Below are positions 23,926-36,220 of a stretch of 64,000 nucleotides of DNA, in pieces. Location: the NCBI GenBank assembly GCA_947629045.1, contig CANRCF010000005.1, positions 1 to 64,000 on the forward strand, written 5' to 3'. Source of the stretch: an uncultured Clostridia bacterium. GTDB taxonomy: Bacteria; Bacillota; Clostridia; TANB77; CAG-508. The notes below the pieces were generated by a model. It saw only the letters and a list, made by a program, of their open reading frames with translations. It did no database searches and was not told the origin of the DNA. Each line of letters starts with the position of its first letter. Position 1 is the stretch's first letter. The position numbers and the translations under genes were made by a program.

Positions 23926-24237
23926 CTATTATACATTTTATTTTTGATTAGTATACCCTAATTGAATGTATTTTTACATTAAATTATCTACTATTTAATG
24001 CATTTGATATTTTAATAATTCAATACAATTTCTATTAGAATTTTATAATCAGTGTTATTCTATATCAAAAATATTTATTTTTCAAGTATTCTTTTTCATT
24101 TTGTAGTTATTTATTGTAAATATTGATTTTTAAATATTTATGTGCTAAAATATAACTACAATTTTTATTTGTCTTGCCAAGCGCAAGTTTATATATATAC
24201 ACCTTAAAAAATAATTTTTACAAGGAGGTTTGCAACT

Positions 24238-24687
24238 TTGGATAAGGCATTAGTAAAATTACGTTACGATGTACCTTTAAAAATTTTCAATGTGCCTATT
24301 ATAAGGCAAAAAGCAAAAGAAGTTTTTGAAAGTTTAGGTACACAAAAAGCTATTAAAGAAAGAGAAGAGGAAATGTTAGCTGTCATAAATCTAGGGCATA
24401 CTGAAGATTTTTCTTATGAAAATGTAGTTGAAAAATTTAAGCCTCATTTTTATAAAGAAATCTTACAGCAAGCCCTCGAAATGGCAATCACTCAAAGTAA
24501 TAGATTTAATATCGTAAGCAATATTTTAACTTTGCTTCCTTCTGAATACACCATGAAAAAAGCTATAAATGGAAATGCTTTTTATTGTGCAATGGAAGAC
24601 GTTATTAAAGAATTACCTATAAGTATCCATGAGAAGTCCCAAAAAATCATACTTTTGCAAAAGTCTTTCTACAATAGCTTAGAGTAA
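24238..24687 (+). CDS. Hypothetical protein, TTG start
   Basis: AAGGAGG RBS then TTG; no family recognised. Confidence 0.6.
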   Translation: MDKALVKLRYDVPLKIFNVPIIRQKAKEVFESLGTQKAIKEREEEMLAVINLGHTEDFSYENVVEKFKPHFYKEILQQALEMAITQSNRFNIVSNILTLLPSEYTMKKAINGNAFYCAMEDVIKELPISIHEKSQKIILLQKSFYNSLE

Positions 24688-24689
24688 AA

Positions 24690-24722
24690 TAAAAAAAGAT
24701 GGCAATGCCATCTTTTTTTATT
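24690..24722. terminator. Bidirectional terminator between the hypothetical gene and groL
   Basis: aaaaaaagatggcaatgccatcttttttta. Confidence 0.85.
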
Positions 24723-26399
<1,677 letters not shown>

Positions 26400-26501
26400 T
26401 TAAAGGATACCTATAAACCTTAGATTTTGCAATATGTTCTTTACTTTGTGAAATTAGCTATTTTATGTTCTGATAATTGTTAATACTTTATTATAAATGC
26501 T

Positions 26502-26822
<321 letters not shown>

Positions 26823-26866
26823 TTATATGCTAACTTAGCCATTTTAGTATTATTTTAAGGTTAAAA

Positions 26867-26893
26867 TTAGCAGTCTCTTTTAGAGACTGCTAA
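26867..26893 (-). promoter_or_regulatory. CIRCE-like HrcA operator
   Basis: TTAGCAGTC-N9-GACTGCTAA upstream of groES; 9-9-9 geometry as in TTAGCACTC-N9-GAGTGCTAA. Confidence 0.75.
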
Positions 26894-27020
26894 TACTTTA
26901 TACCCTTTTTATTAAATTGTCAATACTACCAATTTATTTTTCACATATTTTTCACAAATTTCATTTAACCTTTCACTTGACGCATTTTTGACAATTACTT
27001 TTCCATTTAAAATTTTAACT

Positions 27021-28229
27021 TTACACAAATTCTTCCCACACAATATTTGCAAAATCTAAGCCCTTGTCAGTTAGTTTAATTACATCTCCATCTATTTCTA
27101 TTAAATCGTCATTTACTAATTTTTCTAACTGCTCATGATACAAAAATACAGGGTTTGCAACAAATTTATTTTTAAATTCTTGTATGCTGACACCATCTAT
27201 TTTTCTTAATCCTAATAACATATATTCCTTTTGTTGTTCCTCCATGTTTTGTCTTTCTTGTATAATGTAGTTTTTTTCTATGCTTCTATTTTCTATGTTT
27301 TCAACATATTTTTCTACGTTCTCTATATTCGAATATCTAACCATATTTATATATGAATGTGCTGCACTGCCAAAGCCAATGTATTCTTCTTGATTCCAAC
27401 AGTCTAAGTTATGTTTTGATGCGTATTTTAAGTTTAAATTACTGCTTTCTTTATGTTCATCTTTTGTGAAATTTTCCGTCTTTGCAAAGTTTGATATTTC
27501 ATAATGTTTATACCCATTTTCTTCAAGTATTTTCTTTACTTGCCAATACATTGCTCTTTCTTCATCTTCAGATGGCAACTCTAAAAGTTTTTCTTTTACT
27601 TGTTTTTCTAATTTTGTACCTTCTTCTAATATAAGTGAATATACCGAAATATGTTCTGGCTCTAATGAAATTATTTCTTCTAGTGCATCCTTCACATCTA
27701 ATAAATTTTGATTTGGCAAACCTATCATTAAATCTACATTTATATTTTCAAAGCCAACATTTCTTGCAAAACGATATGTATCTAAGAAATCATAGTATGT
27801 ATGTATTCTTCCTAACATTTTAAGTAAATCTGGCTTAACTGCTTGAAGCCCAATGCTAAGTCTATTTATTCCTATTTGTTTATAATGTTCTAGTTTTTCC
27901 AAATTAACAGTTCCGGGATTTACTTCTATTGTAATTTCTGCATTTTCGTCTACTTTATAGTTTAACTTTATTTCATTTAAAATTTGCTCTATATATTTAC
28001 TGTCAATTAATGATGGGGTTCCACCACCTATGTAAATTGTTTTTACATTTTGGCTTGTTATTTGTGATGTTTCAAATTTCTTTGCTACAAATTTTATTTC
28101 CTCACATACGCTTTTAGCATACCTTGCAGATAAGCTTTCCTTTCCTGCATAGGAGCAAAAATCGCAATAATTACATTTCTGTTTGCAAAATGGGATATGT
28201 ATGTAAATTCCTAGATTTTTTGTGCTCAT
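27021..28229 (-). CDS. hemW: HemW-like radical SAM protein
   Basis: GIYIHIPFCKQKCNYCDFCSY; YIGGGTPSL. Confidence 0.9.
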   Translation of the reverse strand: MSTKNLGIYIHIPFCKQKCNYCDFCSYAGKESLSARYAKSVCEEIKFVAKKFETSQITSQNVKTIYIGGGTPSLIDSKYIEQILNEIKLNYKVDENAEITIEVNPGTVNLEKLEHYKQIGINRLSIGLQAVKPDLLKMLGRIHTYYDFLDTYRFARNVGFENINVDLMIGLPNQNLLDVKDALEEIISLEPEHISVYSLILEEGTKLEKQVKEKLLELPSEDEERAMYWQVKKILEENGYKHYEISNFAKTENFTKDEHKESSNLNLKYASKHNLDCWNQEEYIGFGSAAHSYINMVRYSNIENVEKYVENIENRSIEKNYIIQERQNMEEQQKEYMLLGLRKIDGVSIQEFKNKFVANPVFLYHEQLEKLVNDDLIEIDGDVIKLTDKGLDFANIVWEEFV

Positions 28230-28329
28230 ATTACTTATAGTACCCTTCTTTTATTTTATAAAGTCATATTTTTCTAATTTTATCACATCATTCCTTGTTT
28301 TATCAACCCCATTGATAAAATTGTTTTAC

Positions 28330-29370
28330 CTATACTAAATTTTCTCTTAGTACTCTTAGCCAATTTTCTCCCCAAATTTTCGCAATTTCTTCTTTTGTAA
28401 AACCTACATTTTTTAGTTCTTCTTTTATTTTATCTGTATCTTTAATGCCCTTAATATCAGTTGGTAAATGTTCTTCTTCTAATCCATCAAAATCACTTCC
28501 TAATCCAACATAGTCTACTCCTACTAAATTTGCAATATATGATATATGTTTTACAATTTCTTTAGAGCTAGCATTTTTCTTTTCAGATAAAAAAGTAGAA
28601 GAATAGCAAATTCCAATTATACCATTCATTTTTGCAATTTGCTTTATCTGCTCATCAGTTAAATTTCTAGGATGATTGCATATTTCTATGCAACAAGAAT
28701 GAGTTGCAACTATTGGTTTTTCTGAAAGTTTCGCTGTATCCCAAAAAGTTTTTGGTGAGCTATGTGATATATCTATTATTATATTTTTCTCATTTAATTT
28801 TTTTATGTACTGTTTTCCAAATTCAGTTAGGCCTATATCATTTTTTGTTAAAGCTCCACAGCCTAATAAATTATCTTCATTCCAATTAATCGACATCACT
28901 CTTATGCCTTTGTCATAAAAATAATCCACATTTTTTAAATCATTTTCAATAGCTCTACCATTTTCAATTGTAAGAAGTACTCCTAATTTTCTTTTAGATT
29001 TTTCGCTGTTTAAGAATTTATTTTCTAAAATTTTATTTGTTGCTTTTTCTTTTAATTCTTTTTGTTCTGAAATTACTTTTTCTATATCTTCTTTTGTTTT
29101 TACTAATATTATTTCATCTGAAAATTTCTCATATTGTTCATAAAAATAATTTATAATATCTTTAGCTCTTTTAAATGAATTTTTATATTCAGGACTTATA
29201 AAAGTTGCCATCATTTGTATCATTGGTTTTTTAGCATCCTTTAAGTTAAAATTTAAGCTTTTATCATCTATATTCTTTTGTTTATCGAATGCCACCTCAA
29301 TTGTGTCACAATGGCCATCTACTAAAATTTCCATAAAAGCCCCTCCAACATTTAAATAAATAATATGCAA
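28330..29370 (-). CDS. Membrane dipeptidase (peptidase M19)
   Basis: DGHCDTI, DISHSSPKTFWD, GLGSDFDG. Confidence 0.88.
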   Translation of the reverse strand: MHIIYLNVGGAFMEILVDGHCDTIEVAFDKQKNIDDKSLNFNLKDAKKPMIQMMATFISPEYKNSFKRAKDIINYFYEQYEKFSDEIILVKTKEDIEKVISEQKELKEKATNKILENKFLNSEKSKRKLGVLLTIENGRAIENDLKNVDYFYDKGIRVMSINWNEDNLLGCGALTKNDIGLTEFGKQYIKKLNEKNIIIDISHSSPKTFWDTAKLSEKPIVATHSCCIEICNHPRNLTDEQIKQIAKMNGIIGICYSSTFLSEKKNASSKEIVKHISYIANLVGVDYVGLGSDFDGLEEEHLPTDIKGIKDTDKIKEELKNVGFTKEEIAKIWGENWLRVLRENLV

Positions 29371-30050
29371 ATAGCACTATAAATTATAATCTTTAATATG
29401 CAGTTACTTAATATTTTAAAGTTTGTTAGTGGAATTCCTATTTCATTAATTATTTCATAATTTTCAATTATCTCTTTTTGTTCTTTTTCATTAAGACTTC
29501 CTTGTTTTTCCATATAATCCTTCGCTAAAAACTTTGCTTTTGTCATTGCCTCTACTTCTAATGTGCTACGAATAGCATAATATATAAAGCTTAAAATAGT
29601 AAGAACAAATAAATAAAGCATAGGAAAAAAGTTAAATTTTATGATTGTTATAACACACACTATAAAAAAATATATTAAATAAGCATTAGAAAAGAAGAAG
29701 TTAAATAATAAAGTTCTTCTATTTTGAATTGAATGCAAACATTCATGGCTAATAGTCTGAACTCTTGTAAAAGTATCTTTTATATTAGCAATTAAAATAG
29801 AATTAGAAAGTACAAAATAGAAACTACTTTTTCCATCTATTTCTCTTATTTCTATATCTTCATTATTTAAGTTTTTTAAAATAACTTTACATATTTCTTT
29901 ATTTTCTGGCAATTTATTTGTTATTTCATTTAATTTTTTATTATATCCTATTTCCTTTATCTTTTTTATATTACTTAATTTAATGTTCCATGCAAATTTT
30001 AAAATTATTAAAAACATTACACTTGTTATAATAATAAATATGTAGTCCAT
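29352..30050 (-). CDS. Putative membrane zinc metallopeptidase
   Basis: HECLHSIQNRR (HExxH) plus TM segments. Confidence 0.65.
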   Translation of the reverse strand: MDYIFIIITSVMFLIILKFAWNIKLSNIKKIKEIGYNKKLNEITNKLPENKEICKVILKNLNNEDIEIREIDGKSSFYFVLSNSILIANIKDTFTRVQTISHECLHSIQNRRTLLFNFFFSNAYLIYFFIVCVITIIKFNFFPMLYLFVLTILSFIYYAIRSTLEVEAMTKAKFLAKDYMEKQGSLNEKEQKEIIENYEIINEIGIPLTNFKILSNCILKIIIYSAICILFI

Positions 30051-30258
30051 AATTAGTATTATTCTCCTTTATTAATTTCATTTTAATTATCATTCTATAA
30101 CTTCAAAACCTAAACTTCGTTATAAACATAATTTTTATAAAACATAAAAAGTCGCTTAAAAAGCCCTCTTCCTAAAAACTTTCTAAACGACATTTTTAAA
30201 CTTTAACAATATTTTTTTATTTAAACATCTTTTTTTAATTTCATTCTATAATTAATAT

Positions 30259-30591
30259 TTATAAAACATCTTTTATTGCTTCTGCTATTATTTTATTTAC
30301 ATCTGCTATCATTATATTGAACTTCACTTCTAAATCAAAATATTCCTTAATATCTTTATTTTGCACTAATGTAGCATACATTTCTTCAAGCTTTTTATTT
30401 TTTTCTTCGTCTTTTGCTTCTCCTGTATATGCCATTAGTTGCACGTCATATCTTAATTTTTCGAATTCTTCTACTTTTTGTTTCTTTTCAGGATTCGTTT
30501 GTATTTCATCTTTTAGTTTTTTATATGCTTTGTACTCTTCTGACTCTCTTATCTCTTGTGCTAAACGATTTGCTGTATCGTATACTTGCAT
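30259..30591 (-). CDS. YlbF/YmcA family protein
   Basis: YDTANRLAQEIRESEEYKAYKKLKDEIQ. Confidence 0.8.
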   Translation of the reverse strand: MQVYDTANRLAQEIRESEEYKAYKKLKDEIQTNPEKKQKVEEFEKLRYDVQLMAYTGEAKDEEKNKKLEEMYATLVQNKDIKEYFDLEVKFNIMIADVNKIIAEAIKDVL

Positions 30592-30686
30592 TTACTTTCC
30601 TCCTTACTTTTTTATATAGCTACATACTTTTTTTCTTTATGCAATAATTTTGTCATACATATTTTTCAAAAACTAAATATTTATTT

Positions 30687-31985
30687 CTAAGCATAAGCAT
30701 GCTTCTTCTTAAAGCTAAGTAGATTTGTAATTTCTGTTTCAGTGTTTTTAGCTTTTTCAGTTTTCTTAGCATTTTCTTGCTCTATTTGCTCTTTTTGTTT
30801 TTCTGCTACTGTCTTGCAAATTGCTTTTTCATATACATAGTGTGTATCTTGTGCTATTTTAGTCCAGTTAAATTCTTCCTTTACTTTTTGTTTTGCTTTT
30901 TTTGCTACATTTGATGCTAGCTGTTTGTCAAATAATAAATTTAATACAGAGTCTGCTATTGAATTTGGATTTCCTGCATAGCTTTTCATTCCGTCAACGC
31001 CATGCTCTACTATTTCGTTTAGTCCTCCTACATCTGATACAACTGTTGGAACACCAGCAAGCATAGCTTCTAATGCTACTATTCCAAAAGGCTCATATGT
31101 GCTTGGAAATACTGCTATATCTGCACATTTATAAATTTTTTGAACTTGTTTAGAATTTAAGTAACCTGCAAAACAAACTTTATGACCAATTCCCATTGCA
31201 TTTGCTTGTGCTCTTAAATCATCTAGCATTCCGCCTTTTCCAGCGATAACTAATTTTGCATCATTATATCCGTTTAATATTTTTGGCATTGCTGAAATTA
31301 AATGTTGAATTCCTTTTTCATATACTAGCCTTCCAACATATAAAATCATTTTTTCATTATCCATAGCATACTGTCTTCTAAAATCATAATCTCTTTCAAC
31401 TCCATTAAAATTTGTTAGATTTATTCCATTAGAAACTACATTTATTTTATCAAAAGGAAGTCCAAATAAACCTTGTACGTGTCCTTTCATAAAATTACTA
31501 TTAACAATTACTTCTGTTGCTTCATAAGTTAAAAGCCATTCTGTATCATTTATGTACCTTTGTGTTTCATCATGTATACCTGAATTTCTGCCAGCTTCAG
31601 TTGCATGTATTGTAGCTACAAGCGGAATTTGAAAAGCTTGCTTTAAATTCTTAGCTGCTGATGCAACTAGCCAATCATGTGCATGTATTACATCAAATTT
31701 TCCTTTTTCATGCATTATTTGTGCAGCTTTTGCAGCCATATTAAAATTTAATTGTAATACCCAATCTATAAAGTTATTAGGATGTATCATATAGTTTTCT
31801 ACACGATATACTTCTACACCTTTATCATTCTCATATTCTGGTAAATCTCCATCCTTATATGTTACTACTGTTACTTCGTGTCCATCTTTGATTAATCTTT
31901 TTGATAAGTCATGTACTACTCTTGCAATTCCACCTACAATTCTTGGTGGATATTCCCATGTTAGCATTAGTATTTTCATTAGCAA
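30687..31985 (-). CDS. GT4-family glycosyltransferase (glycogen-synthase-like)
   Basis: WEYPPRIVGGIARVVHDLSKRL, FPSTYEPFGIVALEAM. Confidence 0.88.
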   Translation of the reverse strand: MLMKILMLTWEYPPRIVGGIARVVHDLSKRLIKDGHEVTVVTYKDGDLPEYENDKGVEVYRVENYMIHPNNFIDWVLQLNFNMAAKAAQIMHEKGKFDVIHAHDWLVASAAKNLKQAFQIPLVATIHATEAGRNSGIHDETQRYINDTEWLLTYEATEVIVNSNFMKGHVQGLFGLPFDKINVVSNGINLTNFNGVERDYDFRRQYAMDNEKMILYVGRLVYEKGIQHLISAMPKILNGYNDAKLVIAGKGGMLDDLRAQANAMGIGHKVCFAGYLNSKQVQKIYKCADIAVFPSTYEPFGIVALEAMLAGVPTVVSDVGGLNEIVEHGVDGMKSYAGNPNSIADSVLNLLFDKQLASNVAKKAKQKVKEEFNWTKIAQDTHYVYEKAICKTVAEKQKEQIEQENAKKTEKAKNTETEITNLLSFKKKHAYA

Positions 31986-32087
31986 ATAGCTCCTTTCAAT
32001 TTTTCTTTTGATTCTCTCTCTATCTTGTTTAAATTATTGTATACAAAAAAATTACAAAAGTAAACATATTTTGATAAAAAATATCAA

Positions 32088-32232
32088 TAATTTTTTTCGT
32101 TTTTTATATGTATTTTATTAATTTAATATTTCTTCTTTTGTTAGTCCTGTTATCTCTATAATTGTTTCTATTTGAATACCCTTTTCTAGCATTTTCTTTG
32201 CTGTTTCTAATTTTGCCTTTTTTTCTCCTTCT
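32088..32232. repeat. 3' end of Rpn-like gene, duplicated at about 33461-33605
   Basis: Near-identical segment tttgttagtcctgttatctctataattgtttctatttgaatacc. Confidence 0.8.
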
Positions 32233-33026
32233 TTTATTCCTTCTTTTTTACCTTCTTTCTTGCCTTCTTTTCTGCCATCTCTTCTTGCCTCGTACATTCT
32301 CTGTTCTTGGTCCATTCTTTCTATTTCTGCTTTTAATGCCATTCTTCTTAATATATCATTTCTACTTATTTCATCTAATTCTTCTTTCGCTTCTTTTATA
32401 TCTTCATTATTTTCCATTATTCTTTTTACCTCCGCATCTTCAGGATTCTCAAAGAACATCATCCATTGCAATACTTCGTCGTCTTTATTTTCTTTATATT
32501 CTTCTATGGCCTTCCTTAGTTCAATTATATCAAACTGTAAATACGGAGTCAACACATTTTTCGTATATTCATCTTCTCGTATATGCCATGTTGTATGCGC
32601 TTTCTTTATATCTTTTAACTCGTTTATTTCTTTATCTACTATTATTATACTTATTGTTTTTCTTAATTCTGTGTACTTATGCCCTACTTGTACATTTGCT
32701 GTGTACATTTTTGACCAGTAATATAAAAATCTCTCTAACACTTTTTCGTGTGGTTCTAATTGTATTTCTATATCACATTCTACATTGTCGTTTATTACTG
32801 CTCTTAAATCTAATCTTCCGTTTTTGTCTATCTTATTATCATTTAATAAGTCTTTACTTTTGTCTAAATCTAGTTTATGTATTTTTATCTTTAGTACATC
32901 TTCTAAAAATGCTTTTGTTATGGTTTCCTTTCCTCGTGTAAACAAAGCTTGAAATACTACATCATTCTTCGGCTGTAATATTGCTCCTTGTTCTAATTCT
33001 TCTTGTTCTACTCTTTTTGATATCAT
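32118..33026 (-). CDS. Rpn/PD-(D/E)XK nuclease family transposase-like protein
   Basis: LQPKNDVVFQALF, DLRAVINDNVECDIEIQL; KEGKKEGKKEGIKEG linker. Confidence 0.85.
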   Translation of the reverse strand: MISKRVEQEELEQGAILQPKNDVVFQALFTRGKETITKAFLEDVLKIKIHKLDLDKSKDLLNDNKIDKNGRLDLRAVINDNVECDIEIQLEPHEKVLERFLYYWSKMYTANVQVGHKYTELRKTISIIIVDKEINELKDIKKAHTTWHIREDEYTKNVLTPYLQFDIIELRKAIEEYKENKDDEVLQWMMFFENPEDAEVKRIMENNEDIKEAKEELDEISRNDILRRMALKAEIERMDQEQRMYEARRDGRKEGKKEGKKEGIKEGEKKAKLETAKKMLEKGIQIETIIEITGLTKEEILN

Positions 33027-33388
33027 ACGCTTCCCTCCAATAATTTAAATTTTATATTACTAGACAAAAAGCATTAGTTCATAAATTACATAAATCAATA
33101 TGTATTAAAAGCATTTAGTATGGCAAATTAAAAGTATAAAGATATTTATATAATTAAATAATATAATAGCAAAAATAATTATAATTAAATATAACTTATA
33201 TAAATTGCTTTTATTTAATAATTTGTTATCGTGGAAATATTCTTAAGAGATACGTTAAAAATACCTTAGATAAAATTGTATTTGAATTAAAACTTTTTTA
33301 TTAATGCCTTTCGGCTAGAAATATATTGTGAAAACATTATATTAGCTTTTTTACTAAATTGCAAGAAAAACATTTCGACATATTTCTA

Positions 33389-33471
33389 CACACTCATGGG
33401 TATAATAATTTTATACTATACTTAATTTTAATTGTCAATAAAATTTATATCATTTTAATTTAATTTTTTTC
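33389..33471. repeat. Direct repeat copy 1 (~83 bp)
   Basis: cacactcatgggtataataattttatactatacttaattttaattgtcaataaaatttatatc, matches 36375-36457. Confidence 0.85.
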
Positions 33472-33479
33472 GTTTTTTA

Positions 33480-34030
33480 TACGTATTTTATTAATTTAAT
33501 ATTTCTTCTTTTGTTAGTCCTGTTATCTCTATAATTGTTTCTATTTGAATACCCTTTTCTAGCATTTTCTTTGCTGTTTCCAATTTCGCCTTCTTTTCTC
33601 CTTTTGCTATTCCGTTTTTCTAGTCCGTTCTTCTAGTCCGTTCTTGCTTTGCGTGTTCTTTTAGGCTCATTTCGTCCATTTTTCTTAACATTCTTTGGTC
33701 ATATAACCATCTTTCTTCATAACTCATACTCATTCTCTCTAGTACTTCTGATGCTTCTTTTACTTTTTCATTCTCTTTCTTTGCCATTTCTACTTTTCCC
33801 CCTTCTTCTCCGCAAATAAGCCATAACCATTGTTCTAGTTTCGTTTTTACCCCTGGATTTTTCTTTATAAATTTTGGTAACTCTATGTAATGTACTTCTA
33901 TTTCTTTTATTTCTATATTTAATATTGCTGATAATAAGTCCTTTAATAAATCTTCTTCTCCATCTTTTGTAAATACTCTTTTAAATACATAATCATTTGT
34001 TAGTGGTAATAATTCTACTTTTTGTTCCAT
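33480..34030 (-). pseudogene. Decayed Rpn-like nuclease gene
   Basis: N-terminus LLPLTNDYVFKRVFTKDGEE intact; internal deletion; C-terminal NGIAKGEKKAKLETAKKMLEKGIQIETIIEITGLTKEEILN lies beyond an in-frame TAG. Confidence 0.85.
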
Positions 34031-34730
34031 TAAGTTTTCTTTTCCTTTCTTTATTTTACCATATGAGTATTTATTTTATCAATACTATTTAGTAAAATTT
34101 GTTTTCATAGTTTTTTAAAATTGGATTTATAATTTATTTAGATAATAATTTTTTAGATTAAAGTTTTTCACCTTCTTTGCTAATATATTAAATTGCAAGT
34201 TTTACAATATTCAATAAGCTTAGCTACTGCCTCCTCTCAAATTATTTTTACTTTTTTGAATTTCCTTTGGATTTTTCTTTAAAGAATAAATTTTTAAGAT
34301 TTTAAATTTAATTTTTTGATTAAATATAGAAAAATAAATCTTTTTAAATCTAAAATAAGTTAAAATTAGTTTTAAATAAACTTAAATATATAAAATATTA
34401 AAATAAATAATTTATTGCAAACTGCAATTTATATTATTAAAGCATAAAAAGTACTAGATTGCAATAAAAATCGTTCGACGATTTTTTACATTTTTTGACA
34501 ATATCTAAAAAGCTACTCAAAAAGATTTTCCTTCTAAGTAGCTTTTGGTACTATAAAAGTATAATAGTTAATTATTATTTTAAGTAATTGATTATTATAC
34601 TTTTTAATATTTAACATACCTTATTATACAATCTCATTTTACTATTTACGTAATCTCTAAAAACGACACTTTTCTTTGTCATTTTCCTACATATCATTTT
34701 ACTATTTACATCTTTGCAAATTTTCAGTCA

Positions 34731-36047
34731 CTATTTTAGGTAAAGCACAGGTCGAAAGCCGATCCCAACGTAACAAACACTAACATCGTGATCACCATAT
34801 CGTGAAGCAACACGGTAATCGTTACCCTCGTCGTAAAAACCACCCCCACGCAAAACAGCATAGATAGTTCCATCTGTTGGTTCCACCTTTGTTCCTTGTT
34901 CTGATTCTGCTGCTGTACTATGGCTTCCTTTTTCTGTTGTCCATTCCCACATATTTCCTGCAAAATCATATATGTTATTTGCTTTATTTTTTTCTGATAT
35001 TCCTGTTGCTAATTCGTATAATGTTTGTTCTCCTTCGCTAGACCTTGCCTTAAAATTTACTGGTCCTCTTTTATAATTTCCTTCATTTGTTGTCAAAACC
35101 CATCCATTGTATTTTATTTTATGTTCTGAATATAAACCATTTACATTTTCTCCTGAATCTGCATCAACATAGTTACCCCATGAGGTACCATTGGTTAATT
35201 TATTTTTATCAACTTTGCTTAGCCAGTGGCATATTGTATCCCATGCATATGAATCTATTAATCTACTAGTTACTGATGTGCTATCTTCGTACATCCTTTC
35301 CGATAATCCTTTTGCAACTGTTTGGCTTACATAGTTCCATGCTTGTAATCCTTTCTTTGATGCTGGTAAATTTTCTTTTGTTACTTCTATTGCTGATTTA
35401 TTTCTGTTTGCTTCATTTGATTTTTCTGTATATTTAGTAGTTTCATCATAGTTTATACTCTCTGGCACTCCTGCTTCATATCTTGCTACATAAAAGCCTC
35501 CGTTGTCTTTTACACTTTTTTTCCTGAAATCTATGTCTTCTTCGTCCCACCAATCTTTATAATCATTGTACTCATATTGTTTTTCTTTCCATGTTACTGT
35601 GTCTTGTTCGTATATTATTTTTTCACCATTTTCAGCATCTACATCATCTTCTACGCCATCTACTGGCACCCAGACAAACTCATTTCCTTTGCTATCAATA
35701 ATTACTAGACCTTCATCAACAACATTTTCTCCCTCAACCCCACTTACTGCAAATCCTGCTGGGACTGTTACTGTTTTTCCATTTTTATCTGTATATTTCG
35801 TATTTTCAAAATTCATAACAGCCTCTGCCATTGCGATTTGCCTTAAATCATTATCTTTTGCCTCATTCGTCTTTTCTCCTGCTTCTTTTGCTAACTGCAA
35901 TATTCCATTATCTCCAAATACTACTGTTATACTTACTGATGCCAAAATCAAAAGCACTACAATTGTTACTACTAAGGCTATTAGTGTTATTCCTGACATT
36001 GCATTTAATGTACTTTTCATGCTATTATTTTTTCTAATACTTTGCAT
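34731..36047 (-). CDS. Prepilin-type protein with FGE/C-type-lectin-like C-terminus; candidate DGR target
   Basis: SGITLIALVVTIVVLLILASVSITVVFGDNGILQLA; FVWVPVDG; NIYDFAGNMWEWT; RGGGFYDEGNDYRVASRYGDHDVSVCYVGIGFRPVLYLK. Confidence 0.85.
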   Translation of the reverse strand: MQSIRKNNSMKSTLNAMSGITLIALVVTIVVLLILASVSITVVFGDNGILQLAKEAGEKTNEAKDNDLRQIAMAEAVMNFENTKYTDKNGKTVTVPAGFAVSGVEGENVVDEGLVIIDSKGNEFVWVPVDGVEDDVDAENGEKIIYEQDTVTWKEKQYEYNDYKDWWDEEDIDFRKKSVKDNGGFYVARYEAGVPESINYDETTKYTEKSNEANRNKSAIEVTKENLPASKKGLQAWNYVSQTVAKGLSERMYEDSTSVTSRLIDSYAWDTICHWLSKVDKNKLTNGTSWGNYVDADSGENVNGLYSEHKIKYNGWVLTTNEGNYKRGPVNFKARSSEGEQTLYELATGISEKNKANNIYDFAGNMWEWTTEKGSHSTAAESEQGTKVEPTDGTIYAVLRGGGFYDEGNDYRVASRYGDHDVSVCYVGIGFRPVLYLK

Positions 36048-36160
36048 TTTTAGTATATTGCTTGCATTATCATTTACACTTCTGCCTTGTGTAAGCTTTG
36101 TAGTGCATATAAATAATGGTTTATTTAAGCTATATAAACCTTCCCTTTCTTCTATTTTTC

Positions 36161-36220
36161 CTAAATTACGGCTCTCTCTCTCTCTCTCTCTCTAGAGCCA
36201 CAAGCGTTTTTGTTTTTCAT
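36161..36220 (-). CDS. Leader ORF with (Arg-Glu)n, present short frame (19 aa)
   Basis: gaggaggagaacacATG RBS; MKNKNACGSRERERERAVI*; contains (AG)11. Confidence 0.6.
   Translation of the reverse strand: MKNKNACGSRERERERAVI
36172..36193. repeat. (CT)11/(AG)11 simple sequence repeat
   Basis: Direct reading of the tract. Confidence 0.97.

Noticed and set aside
32010-32025. Short CT tract (ctctctct) upstream of the GT4 gene
   Set aside because: Only a few units, no leader ORF with RBS.
32162-32941. Long plus-strand Leu/Phe-rich ORF (259 aa)
   Set aside because: Antisense to the Rpn-like gene; low-complexity antisense translation, no RBS or family.
34731-36047. A DGR reverse transcriptase or template repeat inside this window
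   Set aside because: No RT-like ORF and no second copy of the candidate variable region found on either strand by eye.
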